DNA of 25,193 nucleotides from JAIRTY01 sp050257395. GTDB lineage: Bacteria; Actinomycetota; Actinomycetes; Streptosporangiales; Streptosporangiaceae. Shown one piece after another: positions 6,911-14,471 of this stretch (position 1 is the stretch's first letter; every line of letters begins with the position of its first letter). The stretch is taken from assembly GCA_050257395.1 (NCBI GenBank), contig JBLMWU010000084.1, forward strand, positions 1-25,193, read 5' to 3'. The position numbers and the translations under genes were made by a program. The notes beneath the pieces are model-generated. The model was not told the DNA's origin. It searched no databases and saw nothing but the letters and a program-made list of their open reading frames with translations.

Positions 6911-8274
6911 TGACCGCGACCACCGCCCCCGGTCAGGCTCCGGCCGCCCGCCATGTCTCGGTGGCGCGCGGCTACCGCTTCGAGCTGGTCATGCTGCTGT
7001 CACAGTGGCGGGTACGCGTGCTGAGGGGTTTGTGCTGGAGCGGTCCGGGGCTCGCGGTGGCCGTGGTGAGCCAGCAGAGCACGCTTCCGGCTGACACCCC
7101 GTTCGGCCGGTGGATGCACGCCACGGGCTGGGCCGGCGCGCTGGTGGTGCTGGGCTTCGCGGGCAGCTGGCTGCTCCCGCTGCTCACGTCGGTGGTCGCC
7201 GGCGACGTGTTCTCGTCCGAGGACCGGCTCGGCACCTGGCGCCACCTGATCGTGGCGGTGCGCTCGCCGCGGCGGATCTTCATCGCCAAGGCGCTGGCGA
7301 GCTTCAGCGTCCTCCTGGCGTGCGTGCCCGGGCTGGCGATCTCCGGCGTCGTGGGCGGGGTCGTGGCCATCGGCAGCCGCCCGCTGACCGGTCTCGACGG
7401 CCACCTGCTGCCGCCCGCCGACGCTGCCGGGAAGCTCGCGCTCGCCTGGGCCTGCGTGCTCGCTCCGACGCTGGCCTTCGCCGCGGTCGGGCTGCTGGGA
7501 TCCATCGTCTTCGGGCGGTCCCCGATCGGCCTGCTGCTGCCCGCCGCCGCAGGCCTGGGGATGCAGCTGGTGTCCCAGGTGCTGCCGATGCCGGCCGCTG
7601 TCCGGCTGGCGTTTCCCAGCTTCGCCTTCCTCTCCTGGAACGGCCTGTTCACCAGCCCCGCGCAGCCCGGCCCGCTGCTGGCCGGCGTCGCCGCGAGCCT
7701 GGCGTGGGCCGTCAGCGCGACCGCGCTGGCGTACCTGCTTTTCCAGCGCCGCGACTTCACCAGCGCGGCGCACGACGGCTCGGTCCGGCGCGCGATCACG
7801 TTCGGGATCCTGCCGCTGCTCGGGCTGACCGCCCTGACGGCCGGGGTGCTGGCCGCGGCGACCGGGGCCACGGGCTCCGGGATCGACCAGGGCAAGGTGC
7901 AGCGGTCGCTGGCGGTGACGTTCGCCCATCTCTACCGTCTCCAGGCCCGCGAGCTGAACCACACCGATGTCACCGAGGCGCAGCTGCGGGCCACGGCGTC
8001 CTGCACCAAGGGGTCCGGCCTGGTCGCCCCGGACGGGCCCGGGAACGACTGGCGCTGCTACGTCTCCTGGCATCTGCCCGACGTCACGAATGCCACCGGG
8101 CAGGCCATCTACCAGCTCGACATCAACGCGAACGGGCGGTATGTCGCCGACGGCGACGGGCCGAACGAAGTGAACGGCTACTTCGTGGTGCACACCCGGT
8201 ACGGGGATGCGCCGAACCCCCTCTGGCAGTTCGACGGCCTGGTCGATCTGCTGTCCACCACATCGAAGGGATAA
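6910..8274 (+). CDS. ABC-2 type permease with C-terminal extracytoplasmic domain
   Basis: The 454-residue membrane protein is the partner of the upstream ATPase (1-bp overlap). About six to seven hydrophobic segments are visible between residues ~40 and 315, for example ALVVLGFAGSWLLPLLTSVV, ALASFSVLLACVPGLAISGV and FGILPLLGLTALTAGVL. After the last helix comes a ~135-residue polar domain, beginning near GIDQGKVQRSLAVTF. It carries two cysteines (TASC and DWRCY), is rich in Asn, Asp and Tyr, and is presumed to lie outside the membrane. That domain is not part of the usual ABC-2 permease and I do not recognise it. The stop is 8 bp before the phosphoesterase start. Confidence 0.8.
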   Translation: MTATTAPGQAPAARHVSVARGYRFELVMLLSQWRVRVLRGLCWSGPGLAVAVVSQQSTLPADTPFGRWMHATGWAGALVVLGFAGSWLLPLLTSVVAGDVFSSEDRLGTWRHLIVAVRSPRRIFIAKALASFSVLLACVPGLAISGVVGGVVAIGSRPLTGLDGHLLPPADAAGKLALAWACVLAPTLAFAAVGLLGSIVFGRSPIGLLLPAAAGLGMQLVSQVLPMPAAVRLAFPSFAFLSWNGLFTSPAQPGPLLAGVAASLAWAVSATALAYLLFQRRDFTSAAHDGSVRRAITFGILPLLGLTALTAGVLAAATGATGSGIDQGKVQRSLAVTFAHLYRLQARELNHTDVTEAQLRATASCTKGSGLVAPDGPGNDWRCYVSWHLPDVTNATGQAIYQLDINANGRYVADGDGPNEVNGYFVVHTRYGDAPNPLWQFDGLVDLLSTTSKG

Positions 8275-8282
8275 ACCCTGAC

Positions 8283-11012
8283 ATGCAGGTAAAACGCCAA
8301 CGCAGGGATACCGGGAAGCCGTCGCTTCCCGGCCGCCCCGGCGGCCTGAGGGCGCGAACGGTGGTAGCAGGCTCGGCCGCGGTCGCCCTGGCCGTCACCG
8401 GGACCGGCTTAGCTCTCGCGCAGACCTACGGCTTCGGCACCGCGCAGGTCGCCCAGACCACCCCCAACGGCATGGCCATCTCCGACGACCAGTACCTGAA
8501 CCCGTACGGCAGCCGCCTGGTCCTCAGCAACGGCAAGATCATGTCATCCGCCGTCAGCCCGGACGGCACCCACCTGGCGGCGACGCTCGCCGACGGCCCG
8601 AGCGCGCTCGCCATCGTCAATCTGAAGACCCCGGCCGTGCAGCAGTACGTCAACGGAGCCAGCAGCAACGACGTGGGCCAGGAAGGCCCCACGTACTCGC
8701 CCGACGGCAAGCAGCTGTGGCTGGGCCAGGACAACGGCTACACCAAGTACACCGTGAACGCGGACGGCTCGGTGTCCAGCCCGGCCTTCATCCCGATCCC
8801 GGGGCAGAACGGGAACCAGGCCCTGGCCGGCGCGGCGGTGTTCTCCCCGGACGGCTCCACCGTGTACTCCGCCGTCAACGGCCAGAACCGGGTCGTCGCC
8901 ATCAACGCGGCGACCGGGGCCATCGAGCAGAGCTGGAACGTGGGCAACGCCCCGCGTGACCTCGCCCTGGCCGGCAGCAAGCTCTACGTCAGCAACGAGG
9001 GCGGGCGGCCGGCGCAGCCCGGCGACAGCACGCTGAACTCCGACGGCACCCAGGTGCCCGCCAGCTCGTTCACCGGTGCCGCCACCACCGGAACGGTGAG
9101 CGTCATCGACACCGCCAACCCGTCCGCGGCCCCGGCGAGCATCAGCGTCGGCCTGCACCCGACCGCCCTGTACTACCGGAACGGGGCGCTGTTCGTCACC
9201 AACACCAACAGCAACAGCGTCTCGGTCATCGACACCGCCAGCGACAAGGTGGTGCAGACCATCGCGACCCAGCCGTGGCCGGAGGCGTCGGTAGGGTATG
9301 AGCCCGACGCGGTGACGCTCACCGATGACGGCCACCTGCTTGTGACGCTCGGCGGCGCGAACGCGATCGCCGTCTACAAGTACACGAGCCCGCGGGACCC
9401 GGTCAGCTACCTCGGCATGCTCCCCACGGACTACTTCCCCGCCGACATCACCACCGTCGGCAGCGACGTGCTGGTCACCAGCACCCGTGGCATCGACGCC
9501 CGCCGCTCCGCCGGCCCCGGGCACGGCACCCACGACACCACGGCGTCCCTGACATATTTCACGCTGCCCAGCGACGGCGTCATCAGGAGCGAGACCGGCA
9601 AGGTCTTCGCGCAGAACGGCTGGACCCCCGGCTCGGTCGTGTACGCCAGCCGCCACTCGGCAGCGGCCCCGGTGCCGGTCCCGCCGCGGATCGGCGACCC
9701 CTCGGTGATCAAGCACGTCTTCCTGATCGTCAAGGAGAACCGGACCTACGACCAGGTCTACGGCGACATCCCGGGCGGCAACGGCGACCCGGCGTTCACC
9801 CAGTTCGGCGGGGCCGTGACGCCGAACCAGCACGCGCTGGTCAAGCAGTTCGGGCTGTACGACAACTTCTACGACGCCGGCACGAACTCCGCCGAGGGCC
9901 ACAACTGGCTGATGCAGGCGGACAACCCCGAGTACACCCAGTCCCTGGCCGGGCAGTACATCCGCAGCTACGACACTGAGAACGACGCGCTCGGCCACCA
10001 GGAGAGCGGCTTCATCTGGACCGGCGCGCAGGCGGCGGGCAAGACCGTCCGCGACTTCGGCGAGTTCCAGCAGTTCCTCACCAAGCCGGCGGGCGCGACC
10101 TGGCAGAACCTGTACTGCGACGCCAGGAACATGGCGGCGAACCCGGGCGCGGGCACCGCCTACCAGATGACGTCGACCTCGCCGATCCCGTCGCTCAACA
10201 GCGTGTCCGACACCGCCTTCCCGAAGTTCGACACCAGCGTGCCTGACATCTACCGGTACCAGCTCTGGCTGCGTGACTTCGAGAAGAACGGCCCGGCGAA
10301 CCTGAACATGTTCTGGCTCTCCAGCGACCACACCGGTGGCCCGCCGAGCCCGGCCGCCCAGGTCGCCGACAACGACCTCGCCACCGGCCAGATCATCGAC
10401 ACGATCTCGCACAGCAAGTACTGGAAGGACTCGGCCATCTTCATCGTCGAGGACGACTCCCAGGCCGGCCTCGACCACGTGGACGGCCACCGTGCCCCGA
10501 TCCAGATCATCAGCCCCTGGGCCCGGCACGGCGTCGTCGACAACACCTACTACACGCAGATCACGATGATCCGCACCATCGAGCAGATCCTCGGGATCCA
10601 CCCGATGAACGACAAGGACAGCGCGGCCACCCCGATGTACGGCGCGTTCACCAGCCACCCCGACTACACGCCGTTCAACTCGGTGCCCAACCAGACCTCG
10701 CTGACCGCGGGCCTGAGCACCCCGCCGCCGTGCGGCGAGGACATCCCCGCCGGGACGACCGCCGCCAAGATCGCGGCGTCGACCGCCGTGCCCGCGACCA
10801 TGCAGCCGATCGCCGCGCAGTGGGCGACCTGGCTGAAGCAGCAGCGCACGACCGGGCCGCGGGCCGTGCCCGACTTCGCCAACCCCGAGCAGATGAACCG
10901 CTACGTCTGGTACCAGACAACCGGATGGAAGAAGCCCTACCCGGGCGACAGCAAGATTTTCGCCCCGAACGAGGTGCCCGGAGCAACTCTCCCGCCGGCG
11001 GATGCCGGCTGA
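8283..11012 (+). CDS. Secreted YVTN beta-propeller / phosphoesterase (PF04185) protein
   Basis: The 909-residue bimodular protein has an N-terminal signal sequence (basic MQVKRQRRDTGK, hydrophobic TVVAGSAAVALAVTGTGLAL, likely cut after ALA near residue 47). A YncE/YVTN-like propeller follows (~60-450), with repeats such as AVSPDGTHLA, AVFSPDGSTVY, VSVIDTANP and VSVIDTASDKVV. The C-terminal domain (~475-830) is an alkaline-phosphatase-superfamily phosphoesterase related to phospholipase C/acid phosphatase: FLIVKENRTYDQVYGD (~478-492), GHNWLMQ (~538), SSDHTGG (~679) and VEDDSQAGLDHVDGHRAP (~722-740) carry the expected metal ligands and nucleophile. I placed the start at ATG 8283 because it gives the signal peptide; the longer open frame lies inside the permease gene. 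The SD (GAAGGG, 8265-8270) is rather distant. It sits in the exporter operon. The phosphoester substrate is unknown. Confidence 0.88.
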   Translation: MQVKRQRRDTGKPSLPGRPGGLRARTVVAGSAAVALAVTGTGLALAQTYGFGTAQVAQTTPNGMAISDDQYLNPYGSRLVLSNGKIMSSAVSPDGTHLAATLADGPSALAIVNLKTPAVQQYVNGASSNDVGQEGPTYSPDGKQLWLGQDNGYTKYTVNADGSVSSPAFIPIPGQNGNQALAGAAVFSPDGSTVYSAVNGQNRVVAINAATGAIEQSWNVGNAPRDLALAGSKLYVSNEGGRPAQPGDSTLNSDGTQVPASSFTGAATTGTVSVIDTANPSAAPASISVGLHPTALYYRNGALFVTNTNSNSVSVIDTASDKVVQTIATQPWPEASVGYEPDAVTLTDDGHLLVTLGGANAIAVYKYTSPRDPVSYLGMLPTDYFPADITTVGSDVLVTSTRGIDARRSAGPGHGTHDTTASLTYFTLPSDGVIRSETGKVFAQNGWTPGSVVYASRHSAAAPVPVPPRIGDPSVIKHVFLIVKENRTYDQVYGDIPGGNGDPAFTQFGGAVTPNQHALVKQFGLYDNFYDAGTNSAEGHNWLMQADNPEYTQSLAGQYIRSYDTENDALGHQESGFIWTGAQAAGKTVRDFGEFQQFLTKPAGATWQNLYCDARNMAANPGAGTAYQMTSTSPIPSLNSVSDTAFPKFDTSVPDIYRYQLWLRDFEKNGPANLNMFWLSSDHTGGPPSPAAQVADNDLATGQIIDTISHSKYWKDSAIFIVEDDSQAGLDHVDGHRAPIQIISPWARHGVVDNTYYTQITMIRTIEQILGIHPMNDKDSAATPMYGAFTSHPDYTPFNSVPNQTSLTAGLSTPPPCGEDIPAGTTAAKIAASTAVPATMQPIAAQWATWLKQQRTTGPRAVPDFANPEQMNRYVWYQTTGWKKPYPGDSKIFAPNEVPGATLPPADAG

Positions 11013-11033
11013 CGCCGCCTGATCAGACCAGGA

Positions 11034-11069
11034 GGGCCCCTGCCCGGCTGCCCGGCCGGTCAGGGGCCC
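11034..11069. terminator. Hairpin between convergent operons
   Basis: GGGCCCCTG (11034-11042) and CAGGGGCCC (11061-11069) form a perfect 9-bp stem around an 18-base GC-rich loop. It lies 21 bp after the phosphoesterase stop and just before the end of the convergent small membrane-protein gene, so it may end transcripts from both sides. No U-tract. Confidence 0.55.
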
Positions 11070-11087
11070 GCCGCGCGCCTGACGCTG

Positions 11088-11333
11088 CTACGGTGTGCCG
11101 CCGGATGCGCGGCGCCGGACGATGCGCAGGTCGCGACGGGCAGGCGCGGCTGCGGCGACGGTGGTCACGGCAAGCACGGCGACGATCCGCCATTCGGCCC
11201 TGCCGTTCCCGCCATCGGGGTCGAACCGGAACAAGCCCTCGAGCCACGCGGGCCAGACGGCCGTCACGATCGCCGCCGTCCCGAGCAGGGCTGAGAGAGC
11301 AATCTCGATCCGCGCCCTTAGCACCACAGACAC
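11088..11333 (-). CDS. Small two-helix membrane protein
   Basis: The 81-residue protein has a basic start, a first hydrophobic stretch (ALSALLGTAAIVTAVWPAWL, ~12-31), a polar loop RFDPDGGNGRAEW, a second hydrophobic stretch (IVAVLAVTTVAAAA, ~50-63) and a basic tail RRDLRIVRRR. The pattern resembles small uncharacterised actinobacterial membrane proteins with a DPD...NG...EW loop; no function is known to me. The start is GTG 11333 or GTG 11327; the purine-rich AGGAAGAG just upstream is better spaced for the second. It follows the BNR protein gene with a 23-bp gap on the same strand, matching the 23-bp gap between GH30 and BNR genes, so it is probably the last gene of that operon. Confidence 0.55.
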   Translation of the reverse strand: MSVVLRARIEIALSALLGTAAIVTAVWPAWLEGLFRFDPDGGNGRAEWRIVAVLAVTTVAAAAPARRDLRIVRRRASGGTP

Positions 11334-11356
11334 CTCTTCCTGATCATCAGTGCTAC

Positions 11357-14300
11357 TCAGACGATGGTTCCGGTGCGGGCGCCAGCCTTGTCGCGCCCGG
11401 CATTGCGTGCACGCTCGAGCAAGGCCGCCAGCCGCGCCAGCACGTGCTCCAGCTGGGCCTGGACCTGATCCGCCAGCTCCACCGCGGGGGCGTTCGGCGG
11501 CGCCGCCCCAACCACCTGGCGCAGGCGGACCAGGCGGGTGTCCAGGGCCGCCTGGCGGACGTGGATGGAACGCTTCCCGCCACCGTCCGCGACGAGCTCC
11601 GATTCCACCTCCGCCAGCTCCTGCCGCAGCTGGAGATCGGTCTCGCTGTCGCCCAGTTCCTGGCGCGCGCCCCGCGCCCGGTTCACGCCGTCGTACAGGC
11701 CGGACAGCAGCCCCCAGAGCCGCAGATCAAGCTCGTACCGGGCGGCGGCCTGCTCCGGCGTGTAACGGCTGCGCGGGTCGGCGGCGATCTCGAACCCGGC
11801 CTCGGCCGCCTGCCCGCCCAGCTCCACCCGCACCGTGTAGCGGCCCGGCGCCACCGCTGGGCCCAGGTTGGCGGCGGCGTCCTCGTCCTCCGGCGGATCG
11901 ATCTCGATCTGGGTGCCGCGCCCGTGCCGGCCGTCCCAGACGAAGCGGTTCAGGCCCTCCCGCCGGGGCGGCACCGGGTCCCTGGGCTTGCCCTCGTCCG
12001 GCTTGCGGTCCTCGTCTCCCGGCCGCGCGGTCAGCGTCCGGATCTCCCGGCCGGCGGAATCGGAGAACGTGAGCCGCAGCTCGGCGTCGCCGGGGTCCTG
12101 GAGCCGGTAGAGCACCGCCACCCCGTCGGTGGGGTTCCGGCCGGCTCCCACCGGTACGTCCACGGTCTCGGTCCGGCCCGGGAGCTGCTGCTTGTCATAG
12201 GCGACCACCACCGGCCCCAGCAGGGAGTAGGAGCGGCGCGCCTCGCCCTTCGCGGGAAATCCCCGGTGGGTGAGCCAGCGGACCTGCCGGCGGGGCTGGT
12301 ACAGGTGCAGTGGCGCCGCGTCCAGTTCGGGCCGGTGCTGGCGCAGGGCGGGCAGGTCCTCCAGGATCCAGATCGAGCGGCCGTGGGTGGCCACCACCAG
12401 GTCATCGCCCTTGAAGACGAAGTCGTGCACCGGGACCCGCGGCAGCTCGCCGCGGCAGCGCTGCCAGCTGGCCCCGTCGTCGAAGGAGACCAGCAGGCCC
12501 AGTTCGGTGCCGCACAGGAGCAGGCCGCGGCGGACCGGGTCCTCGCGCAGCACATGGCAGTACTCGTCCTCGTCCAGGCCCTGGTCCAGCCGTTCCCAGC
12601 TGGCGCCGAAGTCCCGCGTCCGCCACAGGTAGGGGTGGAAGTCGTCCAGCTTGCGGGCCTCGGCGGCCACGTAAGCGGTGCCGGCCTCGTGCGGCGAGGC
12701 GTCGATCATGCGCACCGTCGCCCAGCGGGGCAGATCGGGCGGGGTGACCTCGGTCCAGGACCGGCCGCCGTCGCGGGTCAGGTGGAGCCGGCCGTCGTCG
12801 GTCCCGGCCCAGAGCTGGCCCGGCGCCAGCGGCGACTCGGCCAGCGCGAAGATGGTGCAGTAGTACTCGGCGCCGCTGTTGTCGGGGGTGAGCCCGCCGG
12901 AGGAGCGGAGCTTGCCCGGGTCGGCGCGGGTCAGGTCGGGACTGATCGGCTCCCAGGTCTCGCCTTCGTCGGTGGACCGGAACACGTGGTTGCCGGCCTG
13001 GTAGAGGACGCCGGGATCGTGCGGGGAAAGCATGATCGGCGAGGTCCAGTTGAAGCGGTAGCGGGCCTCACCCGCCGTCGCCGTTTCCTCCGGCCAGACC
13101 AGGACCGGGCGGTTCTCGCCGGTGCTCTGATCGTGCCGCGTGATCTGGCCCTTGTAGTTGCCCGCGAAGACGATGTCGGGGTTATCGGGGCGGACCGCGA
13201 TGTAGCCGCTCTCGCCGCCGCCCACCTGAGTGGTGTCCAGCTGGGTGATGGCCCCCCAGCGGGAGTGGCTGGGGAAGGCGATGGTGGTGTTGTCCTGCTG
13301 GGCGGCGTAGATGCGGTAAGGCTCACGGGTGTCGGTGGTGACGTGGTAGAGCTCGGCGGTGGGCTGGTTGTAGAGCGAAGACCAGCTCTCGCCGCCGTCC
13401 AGGGTCACGCTTGCGCCGCCGTCGTCTCCCAGGATCATGCGCCTTGTGTCGGTGGGGTCGATCCACAGGTCGTGGCAGTCGCCGTGCTGGACCGGGAAGG
13501 TGGAGAACATCTTGCCCGCGTCCAGTGAGCGCCAGCACTCCACGTTGAGTGCCCACACCGTCTCGGCGTCGGCGGGATCGGCGATGACGCGGCTGTAGTA
13601 CCAGGCCCGCCTCCGCAGGTCCACCTGCTCGGAGAGGCGCTGCCAGTGCTCCCCGTAGTCGTCGGAGCGGAGGACGGCGCCGTCCTCGGCCTCGGCGATG
13701 CACCAGACCCGGCCCGGCCGGGCCCCGGAGGCGGTCACCCCCGCCCGCCCCATCACCCCCTTGGGCATGCCGGGCCGCCGGCTCAGGTCCTCCCAGGTGT
13801 CGCCGCCGTCGGTGGACCGCCACAGGCCGCTTCCCGGCCCCCCGCTGTCCATCCGCCAGGGCAGCCGGCGCGCCTGCCATAAAGTCGCGTAGAGGATCCG
13901 CGGGTTGCGCGGGTCGAGGCACAGGTCGGCCGCGCCCGCGTCCTCGCCGCGGTGCAGGACCAGCTCCCAGCTGGCGCCGCCGTCGCGGGTGCGGTAGACG
14001 CCGCGCTCGGGATTGGGGCCGTGGGCGTGGCCGAGGGCGGCGACGTAGGCGACCTCGGGGTCTGCCGGGTCGACGCGCACGCTGGAGATGTGGCGGGTCG
14101 CGGCCAGGCCCAGATGGGACCAGGTCAGGCCGCCGTTCACCGACCGGTAGACGCCGTCGCCGGAGGAGGCGTTGTTGCGGATCGTGCTCTCCCCCATGCC
14201 CGCGTAGATCACGCTCGGCTCGGAGGGTGCCAGGGCGATGGCGCCTACCGCCGACCGGTGGAAGAACCCGTCGGACAGGTTGCCCCAGGTGATGCCCGCG

Positions 14301-14443
14301 TCGGTCGTGCACCAGACACCGCCGCCGGCCGCGCCGAAGTAGAAGGTGGAGCGTTCCCAGGGATGACCCGCGACCGCTGCCACCCGCCCGCCACGGTGGG
14401 GTCCGGCCAGCCGCCACGACAGTTGATCCAGTAATCCGCCCAT
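11357..14443 (-). CDS. BNR/Asp-box (sortilin-like) beta-propeller protein
   Basis: The 1028-residue protein is built of BNR/Asp-box repeats of the form S/T-x-D-x-G-x-x-W. Ten are visible, including TTDAGITW (~45), SVNGGLTW (~102), TRDGGASW, STDGGDTW, SDDYGEHW, TLDGGESW, STDEGETW, TRDGGRSW, TRDFGASW and SFDDGASW. They form about 690 residues of VPS10/sortilin- or xyloglucanase-like propeller. An Ig/FlgD-like region follows (~745-890, with RFVWDGRHGRG and APGRYTVRVELGG), then a charged helical C-terminus (~895-1028). Related proteins are often labelled 'glycosyl hydrolase' without proof. There is no signal peptide: the first repeat region begins within ten residues of the ATG, while many relatives in other phyla are secreted. 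It lies 23 bp after the GH30 stop, presumably in one operon. Function unknown. Confidence 0.85.
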   Translation of the reverse strand: MGGLLDQLSWRLAGPHRGGRVAAVAGHPWERSTFYFGAAGGGVWCTTDAGITWGNLSDGFFHRSAVGAIALAPSEPSVIYAGMGESTIRNNASSGDGVYRSVNGGLTWSHLGLAATRHISSVRVDPADPEVAYVAALGHAHGPNPERGVYRTRDGGASWELVLHRGEDAGAADLCLDPRNPRILYATLWQARRLPWRMDSGGPGSGLWRSTDGGDTWEDLSRRPGMPKGVMGRAGVTASGARPGRVWCIAEAEDGAVLRSDDYGEHWQRLSEQVDLRRRAWYYSRVIADPADAETVWALNVECWRSLDAGKMFSTFPVQHGDCHDLWIDPTDTRRMILGDDGGASVTLDGGESWSSLYNQPTAELYHVTTDTREPYRIYAAQQDNTTIAFPSHSRWGAITQLDTTQVGGGESGYIAVRPDNPDIVFAGNYKGQITRHDQSTGENRPVLVWPEETATAGEARYRFNWTSPIMLSPHDPGVLYQAGNHVFRSTDEGETWEPISPDLTRADPGKLRSSGGLTPDNSGAEYYCTIFALAESPLAPGQLWAGTDDGRLHLTRDGGRSWTEVTPPDLPRWATVRMIDASPHEAGTAYVAAEARKLDDFHPYLWRTRDFGASWERLDQGLDEDEYCHVLREDPVRRGLLLCGTELGLLVSFDDGASWQRCRGELPRVPVHDFVFKGDDLVVATHGRSIWILEDLPALRQHRPELDAAPLHLYQPRRQVRWLTHRGFPAKGEARRSYSLLGPVVVAYDKQQLPGRTETVDVPVGAGRNPTDGVAVLYRLQDPGDAELRLTFSDSAGREIRTLTARPGDEDRKPDEGKPRDPVPPRREGLNRFVWDGRHGRGTQIEIDPPEDEDAAANLGPAVAPGRYTVRVELGGQAAEAGFEIAADPRSRYTPEQAAARYELDLRLWGLLSGLYDGVNRARGARQELGDSETDLQLRQELAEVESELVADGGGKRSIHVRQAALDTRLVRLRQVVGAAPPNAPAVELADQVQAQLEHVLARLAALLERARNAGRDKAGARTGTIV

Positions 14444-14460
14444 CGGCCCAGATTAGCCGC

Positions 14461-14471
14461 GGCCGGTTAGC
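14461..14471 (-). repeat. Third GCTAACCGGCC copy, spanning the GH30 stop codon
   Basis: On the minus strand the 11-bp word GCTAACCGGCC is found again and includes the TAA stop of the GH30 gene, so it is inverted relative to the two upstream copies. It lies in the 23-bp gap before the BNR gene. It may be functional or coincidental. Confidence 0.35.

Noticed and set aside
7000..8193. Long antisense frame opposite the ABC permease
   Set aside because: Gln/Arg/Gly-rich mirror frame; the sense strand encodes clear transmembrane helices.
7110..8282. 391-codon N-terminal extension of the phosphoesterase
   Set aside because: It lies in a shifted frame of the permease gene and its residues are Arg/Ala/Gly-rich without motifs; starting at 8283 yields a proper signal peptide.
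8544..10658. 704-codon open frame on the minus strand inside the phosphoesterase gene
   Set aside because: It is a mirror frame produced by strong G/C third-position bias; the plus strand encodes a clear signal peptide, propeller and phosphoesterase motifs, and the antisense protein is low-complexity Val/Gly/Arg/Asp.
10730..13528. 932-codon open frame on the plus strand across the BNR gene
   Set aside because: Antisense to a gene with ten clear Asp-box repeats; its translation is Arg/Pro/Gly-rich and crosses an intergenic hairpin.
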